Under the pieces are notes generated by a model. That model did not search any database. It saw only the letters and a program-made list of their open reading frames with translations, and was not told where the DNA came from. Of a stretch of 64,000 bases of DNA, positions 1-11,849 are shown in pieces. Each line of letters starts with the position of its first letter. The stretch's first letter is position 1. The stretch is from Melastoma dodecandrum (taxonomy: Eukaryota; Streptophyta; Magnoliopsida; Myrtales; Melastomataceae), in assembly GCA_029817715.1 (NCBI GenBank), contig JARUPY010000395.1, positions 186,001 to 250,000 of the forward strand. Reading direction: 5' to 3'. The translations under genes were made by a program, and so were the position numbers.

Positions 1-124
1 ATCGTTTTTAGGATGCATTTCTTTTCTTTGATTTGTGTTCCGAGAACGATGCTCGGCTAAACGTTCTTTGCTAGGATTACATTGAACCGAATTGTGTAGT
101 TGTTTCCCAATCTCGTTTTAGACA
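1..124 (+). mobile_element. 3' end of an Athila-type LTR (partial)
   Basis: The sequence is nearly identical to 37584-37706, which is the last part of the LTR closing the Athila-like element at 31305-37706. It ends in ...TAGACA at 124, where it abuts the Tat-like leader fragment, as in copy B. The rest of the LTR lies left of the window. The boundary is inferred from where the shared flanking repeat (also seen from 23165) begins. Confidence 0.6.
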
Positions 125-240
125 AAAGTCTCCACCCGTGTACACGTGCGTGATTGTATTACATGAGAATTCGAGTCCGCTCGCCTAATGCCTACCTCTT
201 GATACATCGACTCGAGTATCGGGGTACTGCAATAATATTT
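125..240 (-). mobile_element. Fragment of Tat/Ogre-like 5' leader
   Basis: The stretch from the ACACGTGCGTG motif to CTCGAGTATCGGGGTAC is related to the blocks at 23180-23280, 37720-37810, 11862-11975 and 58790-58870. In the longer copies this block sits just inside the primer binding site of a Tat/Ogre-like LTR element. Only this small piece survives here. The bases from 240 to about 590 are AT-rich and hold no recognisable gene. Confidence 0.45.
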
Positions 241-589
241 ATATGTATATATATATTATTTTACATTTAAAAGTAATGCAATAATATATATACGTTATGC
301 AACTTTTTTCGATTTGTGTATATCCTATAATAATTACCGAGGTTGAATTTTAAACGTTTTTAAAAATTTTATTTTTTCTAATAAAATTCCAAATAGCTGA
401 TGAACGAAAATGAATGCGGACGATAACTTTCGAACCCAAAAAACACCTTAAGCGAATACATTTACCAACAATCATTCATCCGTTGATTCAATCAGTCATA
501 TTATTCACTAATGTCCACTCCCGACTGATATGCCAACTCTTGAAGACTGTGATCGGACCCCATTACAGAGGATATGGGATCGCAATGCC

Positions 590-3500
590 CAACTCCCACG
601 GCCAGGTCAGGGCGGCCGCTGGGGCGGTTCCCGTGAGGCATTTCACCATGTCGGAGAGCCACGGCCCTGCGATCATCCACAAGCAGAGCACTGACATTCT
701 CCATGACCCCTGGGTTCAACAAGGGGAAGTTTGTGTCCGATCTGACGCCAGGCTAAGGGAGTGACCGGATTGTCTTTGTGGGTGTAGGGGACGGCGTTCT
801 CCATGACGGAGAGGGATCTGCTGGACCTCCGTGGCCTCCTTTCTCCGAATGTCATGTCTCCCGTGCAGCAAATTGAGCGCGGTTTTCGCTGTCACTCAGA
901 TGATTCCTTAGCTTAGCTTAGTTTTTGCCCTGGATTGATTACTTGACCGATTATAGTAGAATCAGATGCCTTTTCGAATGGTCTCCTGAAATTTTTTGAG
1001 CCTCCTTTTGTCTTGGTAACCCGCGTCACAGCTTGAAAATTGCAACTTAGTATGAAAGAAAGCTTCACATAGCTGCCTATGAAATGTAAGCATGGTTTAA
1101 TTATTAGACAGCGATTCCTTTACTCATAGTAGGCATTTCAGTGGATAATGCAATTATTTGTGTAATCAGTTGGAAAGTGATTCGGTAAGTGTAGGTTGAG
1201 ATCCATGAAAGAGTCTGAGCATGTGAATTCCTTCAATGATGAATATACATTCTATTAGCCTTTAATATGCTACTGTGTGGATGGTCTTCCGATCCTTCAC
1301 TTTGTCTTTAAAATGTGTTTAAAATGTAAACAAACCATATTCTTCTGAAATATCTGGGATATATCACCAGCCATGTTTCCTTCTAAAGTTAGATAATTGA
1401 GGGGACTAAATCATGTTTGATAAACCTCCAAACAAAGATTGATGGTATTCTTCCTGAAACCTCCAAACAAAGCAAAACTACAATCATATTAAGGCTTAGT
1501 CATTATAACATTTAGAAGATATACGATGATTATGGCGTAGCATTTTTTATTATGTGTGTATGGATTGGTTGCATTGTCCTGAGCTTTTTTAGGCGAGTTA
1601 TGACGTTGGTATAGCAGATGGATCTACTGCTCGTAGGTCATTTTGAGTTTTTTTTTCCTGCTACATTGGAAAGAGAAATGCTTCATATTTTTGCTTTTGT
1701 GGTGTATTACATGTGTCGACATTGGAACCTAACAAAAACTGCATTGACAGTGGCTGATTTGAAGAGGATGACAAGTTAAGATGGCCCATTTGATCCTACT
1801 GCTCTTGGCAATGTGGCGAATTCTAAACCGTCTCCATGATAGAAATGAAACAATGTATTATAAAGTGAGCCATCTGATCTCTTCATCTTAATCCTTCGGG
1901 AAGTTTCCTTGACTACATGCGGTTGTTATCTCTTTTGTTGCTTCTTTCTTTCTCATTTCTTATTTGTGTTACGAATAGTAACTACATTTTGTGATATTAT
2001 GGGAATTTACAACATGTGTGGGTATAACCTGACTTGCATCATATGGGCTGCACCTTCCAAGAATGTAGTAATTGTTTCTGGAATTCCACCCTGATGCAAC
2101 TTCTGTGACACTACTTATGGTAAAATCTTGTTGGTAAAGTTTCAACTGAATAGCTATTTTTCTGTACCTATCTGAATGCATTCGGTAGAGAAAAATGCAG
2201 TTTGTTCCCTTCATTGTTCATTGATAACTTAAAGTTTGTGTGATACCCATTGGCACAAAATGGATTACTCTTTTCAGTTCAACGAATGTCAACTTTGTCG
2301 ACAGACTGAGCTGCCTTAAAATCAACAAACTCTATTTACAAATTCTATTGATTGTTGTGAGGCTTGATCATAACTTGTAACGATTGATTGAAAACATAGT
2401 TGTGCATTTTCTGGCTTTGTGCAGGTGTTAATTTCAAAGATAGCAGAATATGCCCCGATTGTATATACCCCCATGCTCGGTCTTGTTTTCCAAAACTATA
2501 GCGGCTTGTTTAGACATCCTAGAGGAATGTTTTTCAGCTCCGAAGATCGAGGAGATACGATGTCTATGGTTTTGATTTACCCGTGAATGCTATTGCTTTT
2601 CACTTCTTTTGTTGTTGGGGTTTTCAATGCCTAAAATTCCTGGTTCTAACAACCAACGTATTTTTATCTGGCGATGGGTCAATTAAGTTGAGAGATTGCA
2701 GTGCTTACTTCTGTTATAATAATAATCATATTTTAGAATGGGGACCTTACCATTAGGGAAGGTACTTTCCAAGTATCCGTAGGTTTTTCTAGAGATATCC
2801 GGGTACCTTCTTCTGCATTGGGACAGGACAGTGCAAACCTTGAGAAAGATCCACATAAATCTAGCAACCTTTAGAAAGCTCCCTATATATCTAATAAAAA
2901 AATTAAATAAACAAATTAAACCTGCTCCATGAAAGACTCTCCCGTATCTCTCCAAGAAAGGAACTACAGATACAAAGAAAAGAGGTCAGGCTGCCAAACA
3001 GGATTTGATGGCACCCTCTGCTTTAGTAAAATTCGAGCAAAACAGCAGACGAAGAATTGTGTTACCCAAAACAGTGCCAAATATGTAAGTTAGATATTCT
3101 GACATCACTCATTAAGGTCCGCTGTAAGTGTAATAGCAACTACTCTCATGAAATCTAAAAACAAATATAATATTCATATTACTATTAAACTAATCTATCT
3201 TTTGCAGTTTTCCGTCAAAGTCGCTAAAGCACGGGTTTATGTACCCAATCCCGAGGTACTTTTTTCGATAGATACAATTAAAAAATTGGTGAATGGGAAA
3301 CTTTTTTTTGCCATGAAATTCCGTTGATGGTTGCAACTTTTCCTTGCTGCACATATAAAACTTTTTCCAAGCTGCCATGTCATGCTGTGCTAAAGTGATG
3401 CTCTGTCAGAAGTTTTGTTGAGATGTCATGAAAACATGAATTCCTGGCAGGTTGACATGATCGTTGTCACAAATGGAAGTAGAATATTGAGTCTTGGCGA

Positions 3501-3958
3501 TCTGGGGATTCAAGGACTTGGAATTGATATTGGGTGCTACTGCTGGAATAAACCCTCAAAGGGTGAGATCATGGCATTTTTTATTCATCTTATCCAATTT
3601 TTGGGTTGTCTGGAACATGTTAATACTTGTTTTATTCTTCATAATTTGGCATCAAATTTGGGCCGACGTTGTGAAATGTGTGGACCTAATATTTACCATT
3701 TCCTATCCATTTTTCTTGAGTAAAATCTTATGAGTTTGCCTGCACCAATTATCTTATGGAAAAAGGCTTTTCAAAGCAATACTGAGAAAGGCCGCTTTGG
3801 TGCTTCGCTTCTTGACAATTATCTTTCATTTGCAACTTTTCTTTTTCATGCCGTTTTAAGTATAATGTGGCTCGTCTTGAACATATCGGCATTCCAGGCA
3901 CTTCCAGTGATGATTGACGTTGGTACTAACAATGAGAAACTACTGATAGACCCATTAC
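590..3958 (+). pseudogene. NAD-dependent malic enzyme pseudogene, copy A (5' six exons)
   Basis: NAD-ME oxidatively decarboxylates malate to pyruvate in plant mitochondria. Six exon remnants with splice borders are visible: about 600-723 (PAIIHK..DILHDPW), 788-879 (GTAFSMTERDLLDLRGLL), 1751-1864 (WRILNRLHDRNETMYY), 2425-2568 (YSGLFRHPRGMFFSSEDRG), 3451-3562 (VDMIVVTNGSRILSLGDLG, then GINPQR in another frame) and 3898-3958 (LPVMIDVGTNNEKLL). The match is to the 59-62 kDa mitochondrial type. Lesions: an extra G after DPW plus loss of the GTA at the exon 1 donor, a 7-base loss near 1768 in exon 3, and loss of about 20 bases in exon 5 that removes KLDLYVA and shifts the frame. Nothing after exon 6 is present, so the NAD-binding half is missing. 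Confidence is high for the family and for inactivity. Confidence 0.92.
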
Positions 3959-4089
3959 GTGAGTTACAATTGTTGATTGTAGTGGTTAAAATTGCGTCTT
4001 CAAATCTGTATTTTTGTATATCTTCTATGCAAATTTCTTTCGAGTATGCTCTCGGCTAGCGAGATGTATGAGAGCAAATGTTCGTGTAC

Positions 4090-4707
4090 GGCGAGACTGG
4101 CGCGCCAAAGGAAACCAGAAAAACAGACAACCTTTCCTTCCCGCGCAACAATTAGTCCTCCGGTCACCCACAAAACGACAACTGAAGAGACGGAGAACAT
4201 CTTCATTCATTTATTTAATTTATTCCACAATCAAGACGGGCCAACAGCAGTCGGTTAGCTGAGGGCGTAGCACACCGGACTTACCCGGTAACCGGGAGGC
4301 CCAAAGTCTCTGACAGAAGGCGTTCGTAGGTGTATGCGCGAGAGTGGAACCATTAAAAAATAAAATAAAAGTTTAATATTCCTTTTGGTTGGAATCAATC
4401 AATCCCTTTTTATAATGGCCGACCACTTTCTTAATATTATTTATAAAACCAACAACCGTCCACTTTTTATTATTTATCGAGGAGGAAATTTAAAGTCGTT
4501 CGATAATAACGCGCTTTTGATGATGAGATCCATACATATATCTCATCTCGGAAGTCGTTCGACTTTTTTACCTTGTTTATCTTCGAATTCTAGTGAGGCC
4601 CAAGCCCATTACTGTCGTGAGCTGGAGGGCATCGTCCCCTTCAATTATTTTCATCCACACGACCCCTGCCTTTTGGTTAAAGTTCGATCATTTGTCGGCT
4701 GCCTTGG
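4090..4707 (+). other. Spacer and 5' leader of TNL1
   Basis: From 4090 the sequence departs from copy B. No gene is recognisable in 4090-4560. From about 4590 it joins a TNL leader block (CCCTTCAATTATTTTCATCC, then ACGACCCCTGCCTTTTGG) that runs to the TNL1 start codon. The same leader recurs at 19240-19309, 52120-52559 and 54510-54627. Bases 4258-4345 have a weak tRNA-like look, discussed under findings. Confidence 0.6.
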
Positions 4708-7700
4708 ATGGCGGGGACATCGGAAGCAGGGACTAGCTGCGGCACTGTGAACACCCCCGACGGATCAGCTTACGATGTGTTCGTTAGCTTCAGGGGACCT
4801 GACACCTGGCACAACATCACCGACGTCCTTTATGTGTTCATGAAGGAAAAGGGGATACGCGTGTTCAGGGACACCGAGGAGATCCGTCATGGCGAAGAGA
4901 TCGGGGACGAGCTCCGTCGAGCTGTCCCGGACTCTAGGATCTATGTTGCTGTCTTCTCCAAAGGCTACGCATCGAGCGCGTGGTGCCTCCGAGAACTCGC
5001 CATGATGGTGGACTGCCGAAGGGACCCAGCCTCTAGGAAAGTCATCTTGCCCATCTTCTACATTGTAAGCCCCAGCGATGTGAAGCTGCAAACCGATCGG
5101 TACCGGGATGCCCTCGAGAAGCACAACGAAAAATACAAGGAAGAGGATGTGAAAATGTGGGAGGAAGCTCTGAAGAAGGTTGGAGGTTTCCGTGGTCTGG
5201 AATATAAAGGAGATATGGGGTATATAACTCATAATCTTTAATCTTTCTCTTTCTTATATAATTATTCATGTCATTTCGGATATTTCAACGGCTGTTGTTT
5301 CCTTTGAGCTTTTCCATGTTGTTAGTCGACAATTTTTTGAACAACTTGATCTCCATATGATTTTGGGAAGGATGGGCGATTTTGTTAGTGCTGTGGTTGC
5401 GGATATTCTAAACAAGCTAAACATCAAAGATAGGAGTTTGCCGGATCATCTTGTAGGGATAGATGATCGCGTGGAGAATGTAATCGACATGTTGAATTTG
5501 AGTTCACACGTTGAACGACATGTTGTGATGGTGCACGGCATGGGGGGTATTGGGAAGACAACTTTGGCGAATGTCATCTTCAACAGAATCTCTTCCCAAT
5601 TCAATGGATGCTGCTTCCTTACCGATGTTCGAGAATCCCTGTCGACTGGTGTGGGGGGTGTTGAAAGGTTGCAAAAGAAGCTATTGAGGGATATCTTCGG
5701 CAAATCGGATGGAGAAATTTGCGACTCTAGCGATGGAATGAATGATATCCAAAGAAGGCTCCGCAACAGAAGGGTCCTTATCATTTTTGACGATGTCAGC
5801 GAGAGTAGTCAGCTAAAAAAGTTGGTTGGAAATTTCGATTTCTTCGGACCAGGAACGATAATTATCGTCACGATGAGGGATAAGAGTGTTTGCGATGGCC
5901 TTATGAGACCTAGTGATACTGCTTATGAAGTGGAGGGAATGAGCGATGATCATGCTCTGCAACTCTTCAGTCAGCACGCATTTGGTGGAGAGAGGACTCC
6001 AAATGACTTTGTTGATTTATCGATGCGGGTTATTCGTATGACCGCAAATCTTCCCTTAGCTTTGGAGGTGATCAGAGGACACTTATTCCGAAAGGAAAAA
6101 AATAAATGGGAACATACATTGGAAAAACTTGAGCGAATGCCCCACAAAGACGTCTTGAATAAGCTGCGGATCAGCTATGATGACTTAGACGAGAGTGAGA
6201 AGCAGATTTTTCTAGACATTGCTTGTTTCGACAATGATGTGATGCCAAGGAAGTATGCGAGTTACATGTGGGAAGCCTGTGGTTTTTTCCTAAGAGTCGA
6301 CTGGATGTCCTCCAGAACAGATCTTTGATAAAGGTACTGAATGTCGACTTTGACAGTATTTGGTGGAGACAAAAAGACAAGTATTGGATGCATGACTTAA
6401 TTAGAGAGATGGGTAGGGAGATTGTTAGTTCAGAGAGCCCCGGCAAGCACAGCAGGCTGTGGGATCGTGAATTGTCACATAATGTCGTACGCCAAAAGCA
6501 GATGAGATGATAATAATAAGAAGAATGATTTCCTGATTTATTGGATTGGACTCGATCTCTCTCTTTTGGCTTCATCATTTCCTTTATGTTATGTTACCAG
6601 GGCACCGATCAAGTTTTAGCCATCAACCTGGGAGGTAGTTACGAAGTTTTAACCGGGAAGGAATTACTTTTAACCGGGAAGGAATTCAAGGGCATGTCCA
6701 ATCTCAGGTTTCTCAGCATAGCAGATGGAGCAGGATTAATTGGGGAGTTTAAGAATTTCCGGATGAATCTATTGTGGCTACGTTGGTTACCATGGTGGAA
6801 ACGTGTACCTAATCCCGATTTCTTCAAGATGGACAACCTCGTTGTTCTCCAGATCTCGGGCATTATGGATGATTCAATGAAAGACATGGTATTAATTTCC
6901 TTTCCCTTGTATTCATCTATCATGAAGCAGAAAAACATTAACTAATCATGGGATGATACTCGTTTTTTTTTTTGTTTTAATAGAGAATGGGTAATTTGAG
7001 AGTACTTGATATCTCGCATGCGTTGATTACAAGAATGCCCGATCTCTCTGGTTTCCCAAAGCTGGAGGTAATTGCTCTCAACATTTGCTTGCAATTGAAA
7101 GAACTCCACAGTTCTATCGGTGTATTAGGGTATCTTAAACGCCTGCATATAAGAGGGTGTAACAGCTTGACAAGGTTACCAGAAGAGCTTGGATCTGCAA
7201 AAACTCTACAAGTGCTCAACTTGTGCTATTGTGGAGGAATTTCGAAGTTACCAGAGTCTATTGGGAGGCTAGGGGACCTGAGAATACTCCATAGGATTCA
7301 GACAAAGATAAGGAAGCTACCTTCCTCGATTGGCAATCTAAAGAGCCTTGAGGTGTTGGAAATTGACGGATTACACATTTATGTTAGAATTCTAAAGTCA
7401 GAGGTGCCAAACCTTGCAAGATGCAATCTTTCCGGACTCGCTAGCCTCCGATCGCTGATGTTAGTTAGTCTCGATGAGGACTTAGAGGGGATAGAGAAGT
7501 TATATGGGTTGCAGAAATTAAAGTTGGATGTCGGTGGTATTCTTTCTACCAATTTGGGTTCCATGTCCAGGCTGAAAGATCTCTGTCGACATTCTTGGAA
7601 CATTTCATCCGCATCGCAGCTTCCTTCATCCTTGCGTAGGTTGACACTCGTGGGGTGTTGGCAGTCAATGTACAGTGGGACTTCGCTGGATGGACGAGAT

Positions 7701-8078
7701 AATATTGGAAATATGATTTATCCTATTAGGCTGTCAAATTTAGGATCGTTGAGGAGGCTTTGCTATTTAGAACTGAGCTATTGTGACATCGACTTTTCCG
7801 GGGTTGAGAAGATAGGGTCTGGAAATGTGATGATTTCGTGGGTGAATTAATTTCCCTTGGAGGAATTAATGTTAAACTTGAGTAGATTGAAGAGGTTGGA
7901 GTTTTCTTCACGCAACTCTCTGAAAAGCATGCCCAGTATGGTGGAAGAGTGTTGTTACTTGAAAATTTATGATTGCAGTGAATTGGAGTCATTCGAAAAT
8001 CATGTACTCTGCCTCAACAAACGAAAAGGAGAATCGAAATCAGAATTATTATGCACTCTGCCTCATCAGGATGATTGA
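4708..8078 (+). pseudogene. TNL1: TIR-NB-LRR disease-resistance gene, broken
   Basis: Intracellular immune receptor of the L6-like TNL class. Exon 1 (4708-5219) encodes the TIR domain (AYDVFVSFRGPDT, then SAWCLREL with the catalytic glutamate). Exon 2 (5371-6501) holds the NB-ARC: P-loop GMGGIGKTT, kinase-2 VLIIFDDV, a GLPLAL-like NLPLALEV, and [15 protein letters not shown]. Exon 3 (6601-6888) and exon 4 (from 6984) hold LRRs. Lesions against TNL2: one T is lost from the T run at 6282-6287, giving a stop at 6326-6328; the exon 2 donor reads AT instead of GT at 6502; the end of the LRR region is rearranged near 7810-7870, with a stop at 7848-7850. LRR coding resumes in another frame to 8078. 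Exon 1 has the same length as in TNL2 (512 bases). The start codon lies in the conserved leader context shared with TNL2. Confidence 0.9.
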
Positions 8079-8401
8079 TGTTATGTCAAATTTATGTATT
8101 TGAGGAGAAAATAAAAACTTAGGGAATTAATTGGCTGGCTCGCAAACAACAACAAAACTCCCTAAACTCTCCCTTAATTGACAACAACACATTTTGTTAG
8201 ACATGTCGTAAAACTTTATTATTTTGCCGAGTGTTTTGATATCCCAATCAATTAATAACTAATGACAATAAATTATGATTTTCGATCTTTTGACATAATT
8301 AAATAAACCGATCTGAACACATAACTAGAATTTTAATATATTTACAACTATTCTTTTGATAATTTTTTAAAGATAAAATATATTTACAAAAAATACACTA
8401 G
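8079..8401 (+). repeat. TNL downstream segment shared with 24023-24400
   Basis: The AT-rich stretch after the TNL1 stop aligns closely with the bases following the TNL relic at 23853-24022 (for example AATAAACCGATCTGAACACA). It contains no gene. It is joined abruptly at 8402 to the middle of an NB-ARC exon, which marks the deletion that removed the 5' half of TNL3. Confidence 0.8.
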
Positions 8402-10328
8402 AAAATGAGCGATGATCATGCTCTGCAACTCTTCAGTCGGCATGACTTTGGTGGAGAGAGGCCTCTAGACGACTTTGTTGCTTTATCGAAGCGGGTTATT
8501 CCTACTTTCGGAAATCTTCCCTTAGCTTTGGAGGTGATTGGAGGGCACTTACACCGAAAGGAAAAGAAGGTATGGGAATATACATTGGAAAAGCTTCAAC
8601 GAGTTCCTCACAAAGACGTATTGAATAAACTGCGGATCAGCTACGAGATGACTTAGAAGAGAGTGAGAAACACATTTTTCTCGACATTGCATGTTTCGAC
8701 CATTATGTGAAGCCAAGGGAGTATGCGAGTTACATGTGGGAAGCCCGTGGTTTTATCCGAAATGTGGATTGGACGTCCTCCAGAACAGATCTTTGGTAAA
8801 GATCTGAATGTCTTGGATGACTTTGAACACAAGTATTGGATACATGACTTAATAAGAGAGATGGGAAGGGAGATTGTTTGTTCCGAGAGCCCTCTTCATA
8901 GCCCCGGCATGCGTAGCAGGCTGTGGGATCCTTGGAGGCCCTTGATATCTTACGCCGAAAGCAGGTAAAATAATAATAATTTCCTAATTTCTTGGATTGG
9001 ACTTGGTCTTCATTTCTTTTATGTTGAACCAGGCCACCCATCACGTTTTAGCCATCAATCTGCCACATGGTTTTCACCATTTAACTGGGAAGGAAATCAA
9101 GTACATGTCCAATCTAGGATTTCTGAACCTACGAGATGCAGCAGAACTAATTGTGGCTAAGTTGGTATTTGTCATCGAAACAAATTCTTAATCTCCCTTT
9201 ATTCAAGATGGACAACCTCGTCGTTCTTGAGATCCTGGGGGAAGAAGTTACGGATGAATTATTGCAGAAAATAAACATTGATTAATGAGGGACACATTTT
9301 TTTTTTAACAGAGGATGAGTAATTTGAGAGTACTTGATATCACGAATGGGAAGATTACAAGACTGCCCGACCTCTCTTATTGCCAAACATAATTCATCTC
9401 AAATATTGCTACTTATTAGAAGAACTCCACAGTTCTATCGGTGTTATGGGATCATAATTACTTGAAAATAGATAATTGTTGTGCCTTGAGAAGGTTAGCC
9501 CAAAAGCTTGGATCCATAAAAGCTCTACAAGAGCTCATTTTGATCTCGTGTGAAAAGATTACGAAACTGCCAGAGTCTATTGGGGGACTAGGGGACCTAA
9601 GAATGCTCTGTGGGAAATGGACTAAGATAAGGAAGTTGCCTTCCTTGATCGGAAATCTAAAGAGCCTTGAGGTGTTGGAAATTGTCCAATCCCGCTCATC
9701 TGGTGGAATTCGATTGTTAGAAACTTCTTCAGAGGTGCCAAACCTTGTAAGATGCAATCTTTCTGGACTCTCCAGCCTCTGCTCCCTTCATTTATCTGGC
9801 CTCAACGAGGTTTGGGACTTATTGGGGATCGAGAAGCTATGTGGTTTGCAGAAATAAGATTTGGATGCCGGTGGAAAGCTAGATCTTCTGTCTACAAAGT
9901 TGGGTTCCATGTCCAGGTTGGAGGCACTCCATCTGCCTAATTGGAGCATTTCCTCGAAATCACAGCTTCCTTCATCCTTGCATAGGTTGGAACTCGTGGG
10001 ATACCCAAGAAATGATAATCCGTGGCCAATATGTAATGAGACTTGGAGGGACGGACGATATAATATGGAAAATCTGAGTTATCATATAAAATTGTCAGAT
10101 TTAGGATCATTGAGGAGGCTTTGCATATTACATTTGTCGGCATTTGAAGGCACTGACTTTCCCGGGATCGAGAGGATGGAGCTCTTGGAGGAATTACTTG
10201 TCTCCCGTTGTGGTGATTTCGTGAGTGAAATCCCAAACCTGTCAAACCTGAGAAGATTGAAGACGGTGGGGCTTGAAGACTGCCACTTTCTGCAAAGCGT
10301 GCCCCGTATGGAGGAGACTGTCACTTGA
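8402..10328 (+). pseudogene. TNL3: 5'-truncated TIR-NB-LRR pseudogene
   Basis: Begins in the middle of the NB-ARC domain (MSDDHALQLFSRHDFGGER), so the TIR domain, P-loop and kinase-2 are absent. NLPLALEVIGG is present. The reading frame breaks near 8648, then continues to [15 protein letters not shown], where the usual MHD motif reads IHD. The exon 2 donor GT is at 8965. Exon 3 starts at 9033 (VLAINL..LTGKEIKYMSNL) but is interrupted near 9170-9190. Exon 4 starts at 9312 and has stops near 9390 and 9855. LRR units follow in two further frames (KLPESIGGLGDLR; LEELLVSRCGDFVSEIPNL) to a stop at 10326-10328. It lies head-to-tail behind TNL1. With no ATPase core it cannot encode a working receptor. 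Confidence 0.88.
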
Positions 10329-11849
10329 GTATTCATAATTGTTGGAAATTGGAGTCATTTGTTGGCCCGTATCGACAATACCACAACAAACGGAAAACGA
10401 GAACATGAGGTGGAATCATGTACTCAACAGGATGATTGATGTTATCTCAAATTTATGCACATGTAAACATCAACAACTTCACTCCCTGAAGCTTGCCTAT
10501 TGGTAGTGTCTCTCATCTCAGGAATCCATCAGAAACTACACTTTTAATTTCACGAATACATGTTTTTTTTTTCTCAATGAATCAATCCAAGAAGTTTGAA
10601 CCTCGTGCTTTAAAGCCCAAATGGGCCTGGACTCAACCCACCCATAAAGCCCAAATGGAATCCGGCACAAAGTCTACTAGTGATAATGACATTCACGTTA
10701 GATTTTCATAATACTCCCTGCTAATCTTGGATGTTCATCATGTCATCGTTAGAAATCTTATCGGAAAAAATCGGTAGGACAAAACCGTGGTAAAGAAAAA
10801 AAGAATATGATATGTTGACTTTTCTACATAAAATTATTTCAAAAGCTTCAGAGGTCAACTTACGAGGATATCTCATGAACGAATTTATGAAAGAGTTATA
10901 CATCGATTTGAATTTTATGATATGTATTTCATTCGATCAGATATATGATTTATATCTTTGTTTTGTGTGCCTTTGTTTGGTCCGCCTTGTAGCTGAAGTA
11001 TCTCACATCGAGAATTATCTCACAATTTTCAATCTTATAGCACTACTTCAAAACAAAAAAGTGTTTATAGCACCAACATAAAGCAAAAGCTATAGAAATA
11101 AACAATGTTTAGCACTTGTGATTGTGGCTGCTTTAGCTTAACCTAGAAGTGAGTTTCCCAAAGCTTTATAATTCTTCGCTGCTAATTATCCGTGAAACTG
11201 CTATGTTAAGGCGTACTTTTGCTACTGATGTACTTATATTTGTCTCTCTAGTATTTTGGTTCCTAATCGGTACTTTTTTTCTCATTGTTGCATATTGCAG
11301 GATCTTTCATTTTTGCCTTGCAGTCACCCAAAAAATTAGAACACTCTTACACAAATGGATGAATGGCCTGAATGGTGGGTTTTCTTTGTTAGATGTAGAT
11401 ATCGAGTGGGTGCACCATTCATTTATATGTACACGATTTTCCTTCTAGAAAAGCTTCTTTTTATATATGGGTATTTAATAATACTTTAGAAAGAGTCATT
11501 CTCTTTTATTTTTTTGTAAATTACCACCCCACCAAAACAATTATTCGAAATTATCCCAAATCATTCTAATATATTTAAAGGTTTAAAATGACTTGAAAAG
11601 TTTGCTTCTTATTTTTCTTTTGTTGTCCGTTCCGGTTCGGACTCGATCCGAGTAAGACAGCTGGTTGTGGTGGGTAAGACTTCCTACAAGGATGAATGTA
11701 TGTGGTATACTTTGAACCCAATACTCCCTTAATCGACCACCCCTTTAGTATTTTTATTGCACCAGTTGCATATGGTAAGTTTCCAACTTGAGACTTATTA
11801 ATCCCTTCCTTAGTATTGTTATTTATATTGTTAGGGTAAAACATACGAT
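10329..11849. other. TNL3 3' flank and AT-rich spacer, no gene seen
   Basis: Bases 10329-10540 resemble the region downstream of TNL2 (the CTCATCTCAGGAAT motif, also near 22637) and are probably old 3' UTR. From 10540 to 11849 I see only AT-rich sequence with homopolymer runs and short chance reading frames. None has a recognisable domain. Confidence 0.6.

Larger units (their letters stand above)
1..4089. repeat. Segmental duplication, copy A
   Basis: This block matches 37584-48023 almost base for base over long stretches. It starts inside an LTR end, passes through a Tat-like leader fragment and six NAD-malic enzyme exons with their introns, and diverges at about 4089. Copy B carries two later insertions that are absent here: a 460-bp Mutator-like MITE (empty site at 312-321) and a 6-kb LTR element (empty site near 3576-3583). 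The duplicated block may extend left of the window. Confidence 0.93.

Noticed and set aside
414..764. 116-codon frame as a separate small gene (also 38456-38806)
   Set aside because: Its middle is malic enzyme exon 1 (PAIIHK..DILHDPW), and the frame runs into intron sequence after the damaged donor.
4765..5232. 155-codon antisense frames opposite the TIR exons (also 19367-19834)
   Set aside because: They are shadows of the conserved TIR coding strand. Their similarity to each other follows from the sense-strand similarity.
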